DNA of 33,067 nt from an uncultured Bacilli bacterium (GTDB taxonomy: Bacteria > Bacillota_I > Bacilli_A > RF39 > UBA660), in NCBI GenBank assembly GCA_934167785.1, contig CAKPLX010000009.1:1-33067 (forward strand), in the 5' to 3' direction. Shown here piece after piece: positions 32,288 through 33,067 of the stretch; within the stretch, counting starts at the first letter, position 1, and each line of letters opens with the position of its first letter. The notes below the pieces were generated by a model that was not told the DNA's origin, searched no databases, and was given only the letters and a program-made list of their open reading frames with translations. The position numbers and the translations under genes are program-made.

Positions 32288-32867
32288 TTAATGTTTGATT
32301 AAAATAAAAAGAAGAACGGAAAAAAATAAGGATAAAGAAAAAATATAAATACTCTTATTTTTTTCTTGTAATAGCATTACATTGTCTAAAAAAAGATTTA
32401 AGATGTAAAGAAGACGAAATAGAAAAAACAAAAGAAGAGATAACAGAGGTAAAACTTGAAATATAGCAATATTAATTATTAAAATGGTTGTGGAAATTAA
32501 AGAGTTTATGCCAATTAAATTGATTACTTGATGATATTTTGGTTTTAATTTTAATAAAAATTTAGGGAAACTTATTAATCCTACGTAAAACATACAAGAA
32601 TAAAAGCATATATTTATTCCTATAAAAAGAAAAATAGTTGGCTTGGGAAATGATTTTACATTTTTTGCCATCGATTCTGTATTTCCGGCCATCCAGTAAT
32701 AAATGTCAATAATTTGTTCTTTTGTTAATAAAAAAAGTGAGTAATCCTAAATTTATTAAAATAAGTACGATTGATAATAATGTATTTTTTTCTTGAATAT
32801 ATTCTTTCGTTGTCGTAAATGTCTTTTTAAAAATAGATACTTCTAATTTTAAGATCTTTTCTATCAT
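32288..32867 (-). pseudogene. Membrane protein gene with a frameshift in a 7-T run
   Basis: One reading frame starts at ATG 32867 (RBS GAGGA) and gives MIEKILKLEVSIFKK, then a hydrophobic stretch ending LINLGLLTF. It stops at TGA 32706-32708. The rest continues in another frame as LLTKEQIIDIYYWMAGN and then about four membrane segments to 32288. The switch falls in a run of seven T (minus strand) at 32730-32736. With six T the whole reads as one protein of about 192 residues with five membrane segments. I do not recognise the family. It has an intact promoter and ribosome site, so the break looks recent, reversible or artefactual rather than a decayed gene. Confidence 0.75.
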
Positions 32868-32893
32868 TTTTATCCTCATTTCTTATTTTTTTC

Positions 32894-32922
32894 ATTATAA
32901 CTTGTTTTCTTTAAAAATTCAA
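32894..32922 (-). promoter_or_regulatory. Promoter of the broken membrane gene
   Basis: Minus-strand TTGAAT, 17 bases, TATAAT, with the ATG about 27 bases downstream. Confidence 0.7.
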
Positions 32923-32956
32923 GAAAGGGATTTTAAAAAAATTTATAGAAAAGCTA

Positions 32957-32985
32957 TTGTCAAAGCAATAAAACTATGGTATGAT
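32957..32985 (+). promoter_or_regulatory. Promoter of the tRNA gene
   Basis: Plus-strand TTGTCA, 17 bases, TATGAT, ending 12 bases before the first tRNA base. It is back to back with the promoter of the membrane gene. Confidence 0.8.
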
Positions 32986-32997
32986 TATATTGCTTTT

Positions 32998-33067
32998 GGC
33001 GAGATAGCTCAGTTGGCTAGAGCGATCGGTTCATACCCGATAGGTCGAGGGTTCGACCCCCCCTCTC
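32998..33067 (+). tRNA. tRNA with CAT anticodon, cut by the window end
   Basis: Seventy bases of a tRNA: acceptor GGCGAGA with the first four pairing bases TCTC at the edge, D-arm GCTC/GAGC with GG in the loop, anticodon stem ATCGG/CCGAT with loop TTCATAC (anticodon at 33032-33034), variable AGGTC, and T-loop TTCGACC. The T-stem GAGGG/CCCCC has one A-C mismatch. The anticodon stem lacks three G-C pairs, so this is not the initiator. It is elongator Met, or Ile if the C is changed to lysidine. About six to seven 3' bases are missing. Confidence 0.93.

Noticed and set aside
32706..32708. TGA in the broken membrane gene read as tryptophan (Mycoplasma code)
   Set aside because: Read-through in the same frame does not join the downstream frame, and TGG is used for tryptophan throughout the window.
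32998..33067. Initiator tRNA-fMet
   Set aside because: The anticodon stem is ATCGG/CCGAT, without the three G-C pairs of initiators.

Overview
The DNA is very AT-rich and uses the standard code: tryptophan is TGG and stops are mostly TAA. Shine-Dalgarno sites (AGGAGG, AAGGAG) and consensus sigma-A promoters are strong. Gene content is that of a low-GC Bacillota with a reduced, fermentative lifestyle: whiA-yvcK, infC-rpmI-rplT, cdaA-cdaR, mtaB, cdsA-rseP and pflB-pflA. My inference is an uncultured gut-type Bacilli or Erysipelotrichia/RF39-like lineage; the sequence alone does not fix the taxon. Almost every gene is on the minus strand. Exceptions are a CmpB-like membrane protein, an NlpC/P60 hydrolase and the tRNA at the right edge.

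Layout, left to right. (1) 75-1424: a complete-looking ISAs1-family insertion sequence with 19-bp perfect inverted ends. (2) 1425-7156: an intergenic stretch with an orphan promoter, a DUF3419/BtaA-like protein, a short-chain dehydrogenase with a helical-bundle protein, and pyruvate formate-lyase with its activase. (3) 7259-10732: an HPt protein, a secreted M23 peptidase and a membrane hybrid histidine kinase. They look like a split phosphorelay, but the kinase ATP-binding domain has lost key residues. (4) 10795-14464: an M50 protease, a CoA-dehydratase-type activase, whiA and yvcK, all overlapping or closely packed. (5) 14733-18617: a cassette of two long, paralogous coiled-coil proteins and a small DUF1292-like protein, driven by a perfect-consensus promoter. 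I recognise no described system here. (6) 18569-18920: an unusual non-coding region with a 214-bp element bounded by 42-43-bp inverted repeats. (7) 18921-25160: a TasA/SipW-type surface protein, a GT-C glycosyltransferase, thymidylate kinase, a CmpB-like protein, a DUF368/PopT lipid-carrier transporter, NlpC/P60 and a single-pass membrane protein. (8) 25201-32154: rseP, cdsA, mtaB, the infC-rpmI-rplT operon with a terminator/antiterminator leader, and the c-di-AMP cyclase pair cdaA-cdaR. (9) 32288-33067: a membrane-protein gene broken by one base in a 7-T run, then a tRNA with anticodon CAT cut by the window end.

Several genes point to envelope biology: cdaA/cdaR, yvcK, PopT, M23 and NlpC/P60 hydrolases, cdsA, rseP and the TasA-like protein with its neighbouring glycosyltransferase. 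Energy metabolism is represented by pflBA and possibly the activase. The best candidates for something undescribed are the coiled-coil cassette and the inverted-repeat element beside it.
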